Shown one piece after another: positions 7,617 through 17,507 of a DNA stretch of 64,000 bases. The stretch is from a bacterium (GTDB taxonomy: Bacteria > Cyanobacteriota > Vampirovibrionia > Gastranaerophilales > Gastranaerophilaceae), in the NCBI GenBank assembly GCA_017467605.1, contig JAFUSQ010000007.1, forward strand, positions 29,246 to 93,245, written 5' to 3'. Below the pieces are notes generated by a model. That model was not told where the DNA came from, searched no databases, and was given only the letters and a program-made list of their open reading frames with translations. The translations under genes and the position numbers were made by a program. Numbering within the stretch: the first letter of the stretch is position 1; the number at the start of each line of letters is the position of its first letter.

Positions 7617-8683
7617 TATATTAACTCCTCAATTTGTTTTGCTATTTCATCAGGTGAAGGTGGAGCGCCAACTCCTTTGTGTATTAATTTAACCGGAACT
7701 TTTCCGTTAACTGCTAATTTTATATCATTAATCATTTGTCCCATATTAACTTCAACAGATATGAACATTTTTGTCTTAGCTGCAAGTTCTGCCAATCTTT
7801 TATTCGGGAATGGGAATAGTGTTATTGGTCTGAAAAATCCTGCCTTAATGCCTTTTTCTCTGCACATTGTTACGGCAGTTTTAACGTTTCTTGCTGTTGA
7901 GCCGAAACTTACCAGTATAACGTCAGCGTCTTCTGTGCCTATTTCTTCCCATTCTGTTTCGTTTTCCTCAATAGTTTTATACTTTTCATAAAGTTTTTCT
8001 AAAAATTCACATCTGTCGTCTGCCAATGGTCCGTATGAACGAATTATTCTTGCCGGTCTGTCTTTTGCACCTGATAAAGCCCAAGAGGAATTATCAACTT
8101 CAGGATACGGATAAGGTTTAAATTCGACAGGAGCCATCATTTGACCTAATAATCCATCGGCAAGTAAAACTGTCGGATTTTTATATTTATGCGCAAGATA
8201 AAATGCTCTGTAAGTTAAATCCGCACATTCTTGAACCGTTGACGGTGCAAGAACAATAAGTTTATAATCTCCGTTCCCGCCCCCTTTTGTTGCTTGGAAA
8301 TAATCCCCTTGTGATGGGTAAATATTACCAAGACCGGGACCTCCGCGCATTACACTAACCAAAACAACAGGTAATTCGTCTGTTGTTGCATAAGATAAAC
8401 CTTCCTGCATAAGTGAAACTGCACAAGAAGATGATGATGTCATAGCTTTAACTCCGGTTGAGCATGCTCCGATTGTCATATTTATTGCAGCAAGTTCGCT
8501 TTCGGCAGAAACGTAAGCTCTGCCAAGCTCTTGCATTTTTCCGCTCATAAATTCACCGATTTCACTCTGCGGCGTAATCGGATATCCGAAATAACATTGA
8601 CAACCCGCAAGAACTGCTGCATTTGCTATTGCATAATTGCCTTTCATTAAAACTTTTTTACCGGTTAAACATTCCACAACCAT
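7616..8683 (-). CDS. vorB: 2-oxoacid:ferredoxin oxidoreductase, alpha subunit (VorB-like)
   Basis: The protein has 355 residues. GCQCYFGYPITPQSEI near residue 28 is the substrate and interface region, and AESELAAINMTIGA follows. The run VMRGGPGLGNIYPSQGDYFQ matches subunits annotated VorB (3-methyl-2-oxobutanoate:ferredoxin oxidoreductase) in anaerobes, as opposed to pyruvate or indolepyruvate forms. A 2-oxoglutarate role (KorA) remains possible. GAGGAT precedes the start. The delta gene stop is 4 bp upstream. Confidence 0.88.
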   Translation of the reverse strand: MVVECLTGKKVLMKGNYAIANAAVLAGCQCYFGYPITPQSEIGEFMSGKMQELGRAYVSAESELAAINMTIGACSTGVKAMTSSSSCAVSLMQEGLSYATTDELPVVLVSVMRGGPGLGNIYPSQGDYFQATKGGGNGDYKLIVLAPSTVQECADLTYRAFYLAHKYKNPTVLLADGLLGQMMAPVEFKPYPYPEVDNSSWALSGAKDRPARIIRSYGPLADDRCEFLEKLYEKYKTIEENETEWEEIGTEDADVILVSFGSTARNVKTAVTMCREKGIKAGFFRPITLFPFPNKRLAELAAKTKMFISVEVNMGQMINDIKLAVNGKVPVKLIHKGVGAPPSPDEIAKQIEELI

Positions 8684-8687
8684 TTAT

Positions 8688-8900
8688 TTATCCTCTGTAT
8701 ACTTCTGTTATAGCTAAATCAGGGCATCTGGTTGCGCACATTGCACAACCTAAACACTCATTGTTTTCATCACAAAATTCAACAACATGATTCCCTAGAT
8801 TATTTGTTGCTTCACTTATTTTTATAAGTTTTTTAGGGCACTCTTTAATGCATAAATAACAAGCTTTACATTTGCTTTTATCAATTACAATATGACTCAT
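8688..8900 (-). CDS. 2-oxoacid:ferredoxin oxidoreductase, delta (2[4Fe-4S] ferredoxin) subunit
   Basis: The ATG at 8900 is chosen because AGAGGGG precedes it; an in-frame TTG six codons upstream lacks such a site. The 70 residues contain two four-cysteine clusters, CKACYLCIKECP and CLGCAMCATRCP, which bind two [4Fe-4S] centres that pass electrons from the beta subunit to soluble ferredoxin. It is the first gene of the operon. The 150-bp gap upstream separates it from the divergent 5.8-kb gene. Confidence 0.92.
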   Translation of the reverse strand: MSHIVIDKSKCKACYLCIKECPKKLIKISEATNNLGNHVVEFCDENNECLGCAMCATRCPDLAITEVYRG

Positions 8901-9072
8901 TAAAAACCCCTCTTTCAATTCAACTTTATCCTAATTCTAACACTAACAATATTTTTTACTACTTTAATCTTAACATTTGTAATAAATCCGTAAAATTAAA
9001 TTTACTTAAATTTTTAAGCCTGCTAATATTATAAAGTAGGGATATTTATTTTAAAGATTTAAGGATAGAGGA

Positions 9073-12000
9073 ATGGCTCAAGAATTTGATTTAATTGTTG
9101 ATATGCTGAGGGAGATGAAACGGGCTAATACAGGTGCAAGTGAAAGCTTTGACAAATTATTGTCAGAAATTGGCAGGAAAGTCGATGCTATGGATAAAAA
9201 TTTTGCATCTGCTGATTTAGTTAAATCCTATATAGCTGATTTGGCAAGGTCTTATGAGGATAAATACAATACGACAATTGCTAAATTTACTGATATTGAA
9301 AATGCATTAAAAACAATTTTTAATGAACAGAATAGCCATGCCAAAATCCGTGACATGAGAGAATTATTTGATGTATTTTCTCAAAATTTAAACAATTTTT
9401 ATGCTGAATCTCTACAACAAAAATCTTTACTGACCGGTATTGAAAATCGTCTTGCAGACATAGGCTCCGATAAATCTGACAAAGATGACATTGTTAGAAC
9501 AATAACTCTTTTGCGAAGCGATTTTGAAAATCTTAATCATGGTTACAAAAATACTATCGACATTGTTAATTCTGATTTAAAAACAATTATTTCCAATCTT
9601 ATGAAATTGGATCAAACTGCAGTGAATTTGCAGATTAAAGAACAAGTTGAAACTATGTACCGTACTATTGGTGATATAGTTAATTACCTAAAATCAAATG
9701 ACAAACGTGAAGAAAATTTAGAAAAATTGTTATCAGGAGTTGCGACAAGTGATAATTTAAAATTTACTCACAGTATTGTGGAAGCAATTCTAAACAGATC
9801 CGAAAGTATATCCGAAAAACTTACGACATTGGCAAATAAATCCGATATTGATGATTTAAATACTCAATCTCAAACAATGTTTTCAAAAGTCTCATCTGAC
9901 AGTGAACATTTAATTGCTAAAACAGATGAGGTTAAAAGTGTTCTGGCTACTTTGTCAAAAAATATTGATACTTTACCTGATACTCAGTATTTGGAAAAAG
10001 CATTACAAAATGTATTTAATACTCTAAAAGATATTGAAACCGATATTAGCAGTATTAACGTAAAAGATAATGTTGTCGAATTAGATGCAAAATTAGGTGA
10101 ATTTAATTCAGAGCTTTTAACAATAAAAAACATTATTACGGATTTAAATGATGCAGTGAATTCTAAAGTGTTAAATGCCATAGAAAGTATATCATTTGAA
10201 AACGAAAGTTACGATATCAAAGAACATGTTTCTAAAATGCTTGCTAATTTGCCTCAGAAAAAAGATATTGAAAAAATTTTAGAGAATAATGAATTAAGCA
10301 AAAGTTCAATAGAAGATTTGATACAAAAGGCTGATAAATTGGCTGACAGATTGGATAATCTTCCGACACATGATGATATGGCAGGCTTAAACAGTAATCA
10401 ATTAAGTCTTGTTGAAAATCTTCAGGGTGTTGCAAATAAAGAAGATGTAGAAAATTTATCTTCTAAAGCTGATGAAATTGAACAGATGATTGATAAACTC
10501 AATTTTGACAGCGAATTTGAAAATATCTACGATAAATCTGTTTCTATAGAAAAATGGCTTGCAGATTCTAAAGTTAAAGAAAATAGCGAAGAAATTCTGG
10601 AAAAACTTTCAGATAAAGCCGAACAAAAAGATGTTATTGATATCTTAAAAACGGCTGAACAGATTGTTAATAATATTGATGAACTTTCTAAAAATGTTGA
10701 TATTAAAAAGGTTAACAGAACAGTTGCGGAAGTTTATCAGCTTATTGAAGATTTGAAAAATGATTTCTTGAATACAACGGAAATGCATAATGACAATATT
10801 ATTGTCAGTTTGTCCGAACTTCAAAAGTCTATTTCTAATATAGTTTCAGGTGAAGAATTTGAAAGTTTTGTAGAGGATTTGAAAAATTTTGTAGATAAAA
10901 CTGTTCAAGATACTAATAACGTAACCGAAAATATTGACGAAATAAAAACATATCAAGAAACAATTTTGAGTAAATTGTCTGAAATTAATATGTCTGCATT
11001 GGAAGATGTTTTAAATGAAAAAGTTTCAACTCTTGATGAAAAATTAGTATCAATCTCAGATTATCTTACTAATGTTAATAAAATAGACAGCAATGAAGTA
11101 AAACAGGCAATTTCCGAAATTAAAGATATTCTTGAAGCAAAAAAAGCCGGTATCAATGAGTTTGAAGGTGTAAGACAGGAAACTATTGATGCGATTGAAG
11201 CATATCTTAAAGAAATAAAAGTTATTTTGGATACATCAGATAGGGAGCAAGATGATGAAGTAAAAAATAAAATATCTTCTCTTGAAGAAAAGCTCTCAGA
11301 TTATCAAATTTCAGGAGAAAATACATTAAATACTATTATCTCTAAATTAGATGCTTATCGCAGCGATATTTCAGATGAGTACGGGGTAAAATCAGATGAT
11401 TTAACATCTTCAATCGGTGAAATTTCTGAGATTAAAGAAAAGCTTATTGCATTAGGTGATTCTTTTAAAAATCTTAATGTAGGAAAAGAAGGCGGTTATG
11501 CTGCATCATTTGTTTCCGAAAAATTATCGGAATTAGCATCAAATCTTGATAATTTAACCGATAATATTGAAGCAAAATTGCAGCAAGGTTTTGCATATAA
11601 TGCTCAATTAATCGAAGAAAAGACTGATTGTCTGCTTGATTTTATTAAAGAATTACGTCATGAAAGTACAAAGGATATTGGTTTATATGAAAGATTAACT
11701 GTTGCCGATAATAAATTGGCTGATTATAAGCAAGAATTGAGTCTTGTAAATACTGATGTAATTGAAAATTTAAGTACTAATTCGGATAAGCTTATGACTT
11801 GTCTTTCCGAAATTAAAGATATGCTTAGTAATTCTTCTTCTGCAATTCCTGAAAAAGAAATAAAAGAGAATATTGTTGATTTACATGATAGTGTAAATAC
11901 TGATTTAGAAGAATTTACCAAGTATTCAAAAACAACTTTCGAAAAATTGGAAGATACTTATAATAAGATTTCCAATGATTTGACAAATACTGAAAATAAT

Positions 12001-14871
12001 TTGCGAGATTTTATATTAAGTGATGTCGATTCGGTAATTATAAAGCTGGATAATTTAAGAGAAGAAGTTGAAGCAGGCATGGGCAGAATTGTTCCTCCTG
12101 AGGCTTCTCAGATGGCTGAATTTAAAAAATTTGCTGATGGTATAAATGAATTCAGGCAGGAGCAAAAACGTAATCTTGAAGAAGTTGCAAAAGATATAAA
12201 AACTTCTGTAACTGAACAATTGGTTCTTCATCATGAAGAATTAAAATCAATGCTTACCGTCTCCGTTAATAACAAGGAAATTATTGATGCTATTGAAAGT
12301 CTTAAAAAATGTTTCAAGGATAAATCAAAGGCCTTGAGTGAAATTCAAGATTTGGAAGATACTGATGATGACGTTTTTGAAACTAATCAATATGACAAGG
12401 CTTTTGAAACCGATAAAAATTCTGAAATAATTGAAAGCTTAAAGAATGATTTTGACAAATTTTCAACTCTTATAGGAAGTTTATCAGATGATAATTCTGA
12501 AATTGAAGAAGTTTTAAACCTTATAAAGAGTAAAATGGAATCAATTTCTGTAGTTAAAAATGCTTCTCCTGAAATTGTCGAAGACGAAGAACAAACAGAT
12601 ATGAATGCAAAATTAGAGATTGATTCTGATTCAGATGGAGATACCGATAGCGATTCCGAAGATGATAATGATGAAGATGGAGAAACTATTGTTGGTGCGG
12701 GAAATTTTGATTTTGTAAAAGCTTTGGATTTGCTGAAAAATGATATTAGAAATCTTCATGATGAAATAAGCAAAATTATACCTGCTGAAGAACAAAAACA
12801 AACTGCTTCTACACTGGCATCTATTCCTACACTGGGCAAAGATAATCTTTTATTGTCTTTAAATAATAAAATAGAACTTTTAGCTAAAGCCGTTAATCCA
12901 AAAGAATGGCTGGAAGAAATAAAAACTTATTTGACCGGTGAACAAATTCATACAATGTTAGAACAAATTAGCGGTAAAATTGATATTTTGACATTGTCTG
13001 ATAATACCGAATGGATTAAAGAAATTAAGCAGGCGCTTGAACAGCTTAATAACAGTGAACCTGCCGTAACATCTGATCCTAAACTGCAATCTATGCTTTC
13101 TTTAATTAATAATAAGATTGATATAATAGCGGCCTCTGATGATTACGGTTTGATGGAAGAAGTTCGTGAAGCTATTGAAAATATCAACGTAGAAAATAAC
13201 GAAGAAACAAATAAACTTCTTAATTTGCTCAACAGCAAAATGGATATTTTGGCATCTTCCGATAATATTGATGATTTTGAAGATATTAAAGATTTGTTGA
13301 ATTCAATTGATGAAAAGTTGAATTCCGGCGATAATATTGAAAATTTTGAAAATATTAAAGCAGTTTTAAATTCAATTGAAGAAAAAATAAATTCAAGTTC
13401 TACAGTAAAAGATTTTGTTGAAGTCAAAGATTTATTAGCCTCAATTGATGATAAATTAGACTCTGATACTTTTGCTGATGATTTTGAAGAACTGAGAGAA
13501 TCTTTAAAAGTTATAGAAAATAAGCTTGATATTGTTGCTTCAACAGATTTTTCTGCTGATTTTGATGATATCAGATATACATTGGCTGATGTTGATGAAA
13601 AATTTGAATCAGTAAAAAAATTATCTGTTGCCGATGAAAAAATAACTAATATACTTGAAACTCTAAATCAAAAAGTAGATGCAATCGGTGATGTTAAAGA
13701 ACTTCCAATCGCAACATTGCAGGAAATTCAAGATATCAAAGATTTAATTATGGCTCAAACCGATTATATCGAAAGTTTTGAGAAAAATAATAAAACAGAT
13801 GCTTTAAGAAAATGTTTGCAAGAATTAACTGATGAGGTAAATTCTTTAAATTCTACAAGCGGAACAAAAGTTATTCAAAGAACGATTAAAGAGATGAAAG
13901 AATCGATTATGGCTGCAGTCGTAACCATATTTGATCAAATTAATTTCATTGAAGAATCTGAAGATATTAAAGATTTTGTTGAAGAAAAAACAGATGAAAT
14001 CAATCAGAATTTGGTTGAAGTAACAAATCGATTGAAACAAATTACCAATTCTGCTGATGATGAACCGGATTATACATATTCAATGCAGGATATTGAATCT
14101 GATTTGGCAAAATTGAGATTGGCATTAAATCAACTTCAAGAAAATGAACAGGAAAACCAATCTGCAAGACTTTCTTCGTTGTTAGAAAATATTAATCAAG
14201 TCGGAGAATCCGTAGTGAATCTTCAAAATTCGCTGACTACCGAAGAAGTTTTCGGACTAAAATCACAATTTGATAAAATTAATGCTGATATAACCGGTTT
14301 GAATGAATTAACTAACAGACTTATAGAAAAGTCAGGAGAATCTTATAACACTCTTAACAATAATTTTGTTGATTTTGGTAAAAATATAACAGATCAATTG
14401 ACTACTAAAGTTGATAGAGTTACTAAACTTCTTGAAAAATCAAACGATTCTGATAAAGTTATGCGTCAGGCGTTGATATATATGGGCGAATGGATTGATT
14501 CGGCAAGCGAGAGTATGAATAAAATATCAACAAATTCTGATGAAATTGTTGATATTAAATCAGCTATTGAGGCTTTGAAAAAATCTATTCCGGAGCAAAC
14601 AGAATTGTTGAGTTCGTTGAGTGAGAAATTTGACGAACAGCAAGAAAGACTTGCATTTTTCGAAAAACAAATATCAAAAATAGCTTTGTTCGAAGATAGA
14701 TTTGAAGAACAACAGGAAAGAATTGACAGATTAGAAATGTCGTTAGAAAAAATTCTTTCTGCGGTAGAAGATATTGATGATTCGAAGGTTACAAGAAAAA
14801 TAGATAAAATAGATAAACAAATAGCAAAATTAAGTACGAATATAGAAAAACTGGCATCATATGTTGACTAG
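9073..14871 (+). CDS. Giant coiled-coil repeat protein (1932 residues)
   Basis: I do not recognise the family. Almost the whole chain is charged, helical and heptad-like, rich in D, E, K, N, S and L, with very few G, P, W or C. It has no signal peptide and no membrane segment, so a cytoplasmic fibrous or scaffold role is likely. An acidic low-complexity run of about 23 residues (DSDSDGDTDSDSEDD core) lies near residue 1184. Degenerate repeats at about residues 1270-1500 read L-x-x-I-x-x-K-[IL]-[DE] ... with a 23-residue period in the densest part (K-D-L-L-N-S-I-D-E-K-L-N-S type). GAGGA precedes the ATG. The last 11 bp overlap the next gene. Confidence 0.85.
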   Translation: MAQEFDLIVDMLREMKRANTGASESFDKLLSEIGRKVDAMDKNFASADLVKSYIADLARSYEDKYNTTIAKFTDIENALKTIFNEQNSHAKIRDMRELFDVFSQNLNNFYAESLQQKSLLTGIENRLADIGSDKSDKDDIVRTITLLRSDFENLNHGYKNTIDIVNSDLKTIISNLMKLDQTAVNLQIKEQVETMYRTIGDIVNYLKSNDKREENLEKLLSGVATSDNLKFTHSIVEAILNRSESISEKLTTLANKSDIDDLNTQSQTMFSKVSSDSEHLIAKTDEVKSVLATLSKNIDTLPDTQYLEKALQNVFNTLKDIETDISSINVKDNVVELDAKLGEFNSELLTIKNIITDLNDAVNSKVLNAIESISFENESYDIKEHVSKMLANLPQKKDIEKILENNELSKSSIEDLIQKADKLADRLDNLPTHDDMAGLNSNQLSLVENLQGVANKEDVENLSSKADEIEQMIDKLNFDSEFENIYDKSVSIEKWLADSKVKENSEEILEKLSDKAEQKDVIDILKTAEQIVNNIDELSKNVDIKKVNRTVAEVYQLIEDLKNDFLNTTEMHNDNIIVSLSELQKSISNIVSGEEFESFVEDLKNFVDKTVQDTNNVTENIDEIKTYQETILSKLSEINMSALEDVLNEKVSTLDEKLVSISDYLTNVNKIDSNEVKQAISEIKDILEAKKAGINEFEGVRQETIDAIEAYLKEIKVILDTSDREQDDEVKNKISSLEEKLSDYQISGENTLNTIISKLDAYRSDISDEYGVKSDDLTSSIGEISEIKEKLIALGDSFKNLNVGKEGGYAASFVSEKLSELASNLDNLTDNIEAKLQQGFAYNAQLIEEKTDCLLDFIKELRHESTKDIGLYERLTVADNKLADYKQELSLVNTDVIENLSTNSDKLMTCLSEIKDMLSNSSSAIPEKEIKENIVDLHDSVNTDLEEFTKYSKTTFEKLEDTYNKISNDLTNTENNLRDFILSDVDSVIIKLDNLREEVEAGMGRIVPPEASQMAEFKKFADGINEFRQEQKRNLEEVAKDIKTSVTEQLVLHHEELKSMLTVSVNNKEIIDAIESLKKCFKDKSKALSEIQDLEDTDDDVFETNQYDKAFETDKNSEIIESLKNDFDKFSTLIGSLSDDNSEIEEVLNLIKSKMESISVVKNASPEIVEDEEQTDMNAKLEIDSDSDGDTDSDSEDDNDEDGETIVGAGNFDFVKALDLLKNDIRNLHDEISKIIPAEEQKQTASTLASIPTLGKDNLLLSLNNKIELLAKAVNPKEWLEEIKTYLTGEQIHTMLEQISGKIDILTLSDNTEWIKEIKQALEQLNNSEPAVTSDPKLQSMLSLINNKIDIIAASDDYGLMEEVREAIENINVENNEETNKLLNLLNSKMDILASSDNIDDFEDIKDLLNSIDEKLNSGDNIENFENIKAVLNSIEEKINSSSTVKDFVEVKDLLASIDDKLDSDTFADDFEELRESLKVIENKLDIVASTDFSADFDDIRYTLADVDEKFESVKKLSVADEKITNILETLNQKVDAIGDVKELPIATLQEIQDIKDLIMAQTDYIESFEKNNKTDALRKCLQELTDEVNSLNSTSGTKVIQRTIKEMKESIMAAVVTIFDQINFIEESEDIKDFVEEKTDEINQNLVEVTNRLKQITNSADDEPDYTYSMQDIESDLAKLRLALNQLQENEQENQSARLSSLLENINQVGESVVNLQNSLTTEEVFGLKSQFDKINADITGLNELTNRLIEKSGESYNTLNNNFVDFGKNITDQLTTKVDRVTKLLEKSNDSDKVMRQALIYMGEWIDSASESMNKISTNSDEIVDIKSAIEALKKSIPEQTELLSSLSEKFDEQQERLAFFEKQISKIALFEDRFEEQQERIDRLEMSLEKILSAVEDIDDSKVTRKIDKIDKQIAKLSTNIEKLASYVD

Positions 14872-16246
14872 TAATTTAATAAAAGATTTAAATAAAACCC
14901 TCCCCAAAAGTAATGTTCTTTCCGGAATTGAAGAACGTTATGTATATTCTGTTGATGCTTCTAATTCGAATGATTTGAAACATCAAAATGCTGATGCTGT
15001 TGTTTTTGTTGAGTCAATTGAGCAGGTTCAGCAGGTTGTTAAAATCGCGAATAAACATTTGACTCCTATTATATGCAGAGGGGCCGGAACAAATACAGTC
15101 GGTGCTTGCGTTCCAATTCACGGAGGTATAGTTTTAAATTTTTCCAAAATGAATAAAATTTTGGAAATCAATCCGGAAAATATGACAGTAAGAGTTCAAC
15201 CCGGTGTTGTGGTGGGGGATTTACACCGAGAAGTTGAAAAAATAGGTTTATTTTATCCGCCGGATCCTTCGAATTTAAAAGTTTCTACAATAGGCGGGAG
15301 TATTGCTCAAAATTCTGCGGGTGCAAGATGTTTTAAATATGGGGCGACAAAAGATTATGTGCTTGATATGTTGGTGGTTACTGCTGACGGTAAGTTAATC
15401 AGAACGGGTTCAAATACTATAAAAAATGCAACGGGTTATAATTTGGGAAGTATTTTTATCGGCTCAGAAGGGACTTTGGGTATAGTAGTTGAAGCTACAT
15501 TGAAGCTTATCCCAAAACCACAAGCAAGTATGGTTATTATGGCTTATTTTGATAATATAGAAGATTCTATTTCTGTAGTAAATAAGATAATTAAAAAACA
15601 AATTTCCCCTGCAACAATTGATTTTATGGATAATAATGCAATAAGAACTGTTGAAATGTTTTATCCGACCGGTTTAATGACGGATAAAACATCAGCTTTA
15701 ATTATTGAAATAGACGGTTTTAAATCTGACATTGAAGAACAACGCAATACAATTATGCAAATTTTGAATGATAATAATGCTTCCGGAATTCAATATTCCA
15801 AAACTCCCGAGCAAGCGGAACAAATTTGGTCTGCACGTCGTTCATCAATGGCGGCTTGTACAAAATTAAGACCTAATGTTACGACTGATGATGTTATTGT
15901 ACCGAGAAATAATCTTGCAAAGCTTGTTAAGGGTATTAATGAAATTTGTGCCCGTCATAATCTTATAGTATGTATGGTTGGACATGTCGGTGATGGAAGC
16001 ATTCACCCTCAAATCCCTATTGACTATAATGATAAAGATGAGTATAGACGCTACAAAATTGCAAAATCCGAAATTTATCATCTTACGGTAAAATTAGGCG
16101 GTACAATTTCTGGCGAACATGGTATAGGACTTGAAAAGAAAGCTTATATTTCTCAAGTGGTAGAAGGCGGTGCACTTGATTATATGCGCCAAATTAAAAA
16201 AGTTTTTGATCCCAAAAATATCTTAAATCCTTACAAAATATTTTAA
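14861..16246 (+). CDS. FAD-linked oxidase, GlcD / D-lactate dehydrogenase family
   Basis: The protein has 461 residues. The PCMH-type FAD-binding domain is clear (PIICRGAGTNTVGACVPIHGG near residue 65; IGGSIAQNSAGARCFKYGAT near 145; FIGSEGTLGIV). The FAD-oxidase C-terminal domain has VCMVGHVGDGSIHPQIP and SGEHGIGLEKK, whose histidines serve substrate and metal binding. The likely reaction is oxidation of a 2-hydroxyacid (glycolate or D-lactate). The iron-sulfur partner GlcF is not next to it. The start overlaps the giant gene by 11 bp, which implies coupling. Confidence 0.9.
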   Translation: MLTSNLIKDLNKTLPKSNVLSGIEERYVYSVDASNSNDLKHQNADAVVFVESIEQVQQVVKIANKHLTPIICRGAGTNTVGACVPIHGGIVLNFSKMNKILEINPENMTVRVQPGVVVGDLHREVEKIGLFYPPDPSNLKVSTIGGSIAQNSAGARCFKYGATKDYVLDMLVVTADGKLIRTGSNTIKNATGYNLGSIFIGSEGTLGIVVEATLKLIPKPQASMVIMAYFDNIEDSISVVNKIIKKQISPATIDFMDNNAIRTVEMFYPTGLMTDKTSALIIEIDGFKSDIEEQRNTIMQILNDNNASGIQYSKTPEQAEQIWSARRSSMAACTKLRPNVTTDDVIVPRNNLAKLVKGINEICARHNLIVCMVGHVGDGSIHPQIPIDYNDKDEYRRYKIAKSEIYHLTVKLGGTISGEHGIGLEKKAYISQVVEGGALDYMRQIKKVFDPKNILNPYKIF

Positions 16247-16461
16247 AGTGTAAAAACTAATAACTCGGTTAATTCAACTCCCAATGCTTCTGAAATTTTA
16301 ACCAGTGTAGAATATTTTGGATCTATTATACCACATTCAATTCTGCTTATTGTTCTTGTTGTTAGCCCTGTCTTGAGTGATAAATCAAGCTGGGATACCC
16401 CTTTTTGTGCTCTTAAATACTTAATTTTATATCCTAATTTAACAAAAGCATTTTTATCCAT
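16243..16461 (-). CDS. XRE-family helix-turn-helix regulator R3
   Basis: The ATG at 16461 gives 72 residues: LGYKIKYLRAQKGVSQLDLS, then TTRTISRIECGIIDPKYSTLVKI, a single HTH_3 domain. A TATCAT -10-like box ends 6 nt before this ATG, consistent with a leaderless mRNA; a TTG eight codons upstream is less likely. It is divergent from P3. The stop overlaps the end of the convergent oxidase gene by 4 bp. Confidence 0.82.
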   Translation of the reverse strand: MDKNAFVKLGYKIKYLRAQKGVSQLDLSLKTGLTTRTISRIECGIIDPKYSTLVKISEALGVELTELLVFTL

Positions 16462-16478
16462 TTTCTGATGATAAATGA

Positions 16479-16510
16479 TTGACAAGCTTAAATCGATATA
16501 TTATAATATA
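16479..16510 (+). promoter_or_regulatory. Consensus promoter of P3 with a palindrome over the -10 box
   Basis: TTGACA (16479-16484) and TATAAT (16502-16507) are both perfect and 17 bp apart. The -10 lies in the 14-bp perfect palindrome TATATTATAATATA (16497-16510), which could be the R3 operator. The local AT-richness weakens the palindrome argument. Confidence 0.7.
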
Positions 16511-16562
16511 AATAAAGGACATAAAATATATTATATAGTAAGGGAATATATGAAAGGAAGTT

Positions 16563-17372
16563 ATGAAAAATACGTTTAAGGATTGTAACTGGGACAAATG
16601 TAGGGGTAAATGTAGTTCTCTCGCCATAATGGAGAGTGGACAAACAGTTAACTTATCTGCCCCGATTGGGGAAGTGGCACGAAGTGCCGTAGGGGAAGTA
16701 TCCCGTAGGGTTGCTTTTACGCTCGCTGAAGTCTTGATAACCATCGGCATAATCGGGGTAGTCGCGGCAATGACTATTCCGAATTTGATACAAGAAAATC
16801 AAAAACGTGCAACTGTTACTAAATTACAGAAAGGAATTTCAGTAATAAATCAGGCTTATAAATTATCATTTGATGAACAGGGTGAACCTGACAGTGCGTT
16901 TGATATGGGTGCTGAAGAATATTTTAAACAATACTGGCAGCCGTATTTGAAAGTTGTCACTTACTGTGATTTATATTCAACTTGCGGGTATAATCGTAGC
17001 ACCCCATTTAGATATGCAAATAATAACAATACAATAAGAAGTGTTGTTTTAGAAAATTCAAGAACATCTTTTTATACTGCTGATGGACTTTTATATATTA
17101 TTCTTATTGGAGCAAGAAACGCTGGTGTATTTTATGAAAATAACCAAATAATGATTGATATAAATGGCGGAGAGTTACCAAATAAATATGGTAAAGATGT
17201 ATTTTTTCTTGAGCGTATTGAGGACGGTTTAGGGGTTCGACCATATGGTTATGGCATGACTGATACTGAAATCAATGAAAATTGTTCAAAAAAAGGTAAA
17301 GGTCAATATTGTGCCGAAAAAATCCGCCGTGCCGGTTGGAGAATTGAAAATGATTACCCGTGGCAGGGGTAA
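16563..17372 (+). CDS. Type IV pilin-like protein P3 with a 51-residue repeat-derived leader
   Basis: The protein has 269 residues. GAAAGGAAG precedes the ATG. The leader is about 51 residues instead of 5-15; cleavage is expected at A51|F52 before FTLAEVLITIGIIG. The leader DNA (about 16600-16715) contains hairpin-like units such as CCCCGATTGGGG and GGCACGAAGTGCC. The body has DINGGELPNKYGKDVFFLE and ends CAEKIRRAGWRIENDYPW. It is closely similar to P6 over the helix and the C-terminus. A consensus promoter lies in the gap shared with R3. Confidence 0.87.
   Translation: MKNTFKDCNWDKCRGKCSSLAIMESGQTVNLSAPIGEVARSAVGEVSRRVAFTLAEVLITIGIIGVVAAMTIPNLIQENQKRATVTKLQKGISVINQAYKLSFDEQGEPDSAFDMGAEEYFKQYWQPYLKVVTYCDLYSTCGYNRSTPFRYANNNNTIRSVVLENSRTSFYTADGLLYIILIGARNAGVFYENNQIMIDINGGELPNKYGKDVFFLERIEDGLGVRPYGYGMTDTEINENCSKKGKGQYCAEKIRRAGWRIENDYPWQG
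16600..16715. repeat. Palindromic repeat block inside the P3 leader
   Basis: Short inverted repeats follow one another: TCTCTCGCCATAATGGAGAG, CCCCGATTGGGG and GGCACGAAGTGCC, then GTAGGGGAAGTATCCCGTAG. The block is in frame, lacks stop codons and lies between the start codon and the prepilin cleavage site. A related block sits in the P4 leader. Confidence 0.6.
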
Positions 17373-17507
17373 ATCAGGTATAAATAATATTGATAAATTG
17401 AACTTTTCTCATTCCGGCAAAACATTTTTAAATAATAAAACTTTTGTAAAGATTCTGCATTTGGCTTATGTTTAGTGTATAATTTTCATGGATTAGATGA
17501 GGTGGAT

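Noticed and set aside
9984..14040. Several minus-strand open frames within the giant gene
   Set aside because: They are short, Ser/Phe/Leu-rich antisense shadows of D/E/K-rich coding sequence without ribosome sites.
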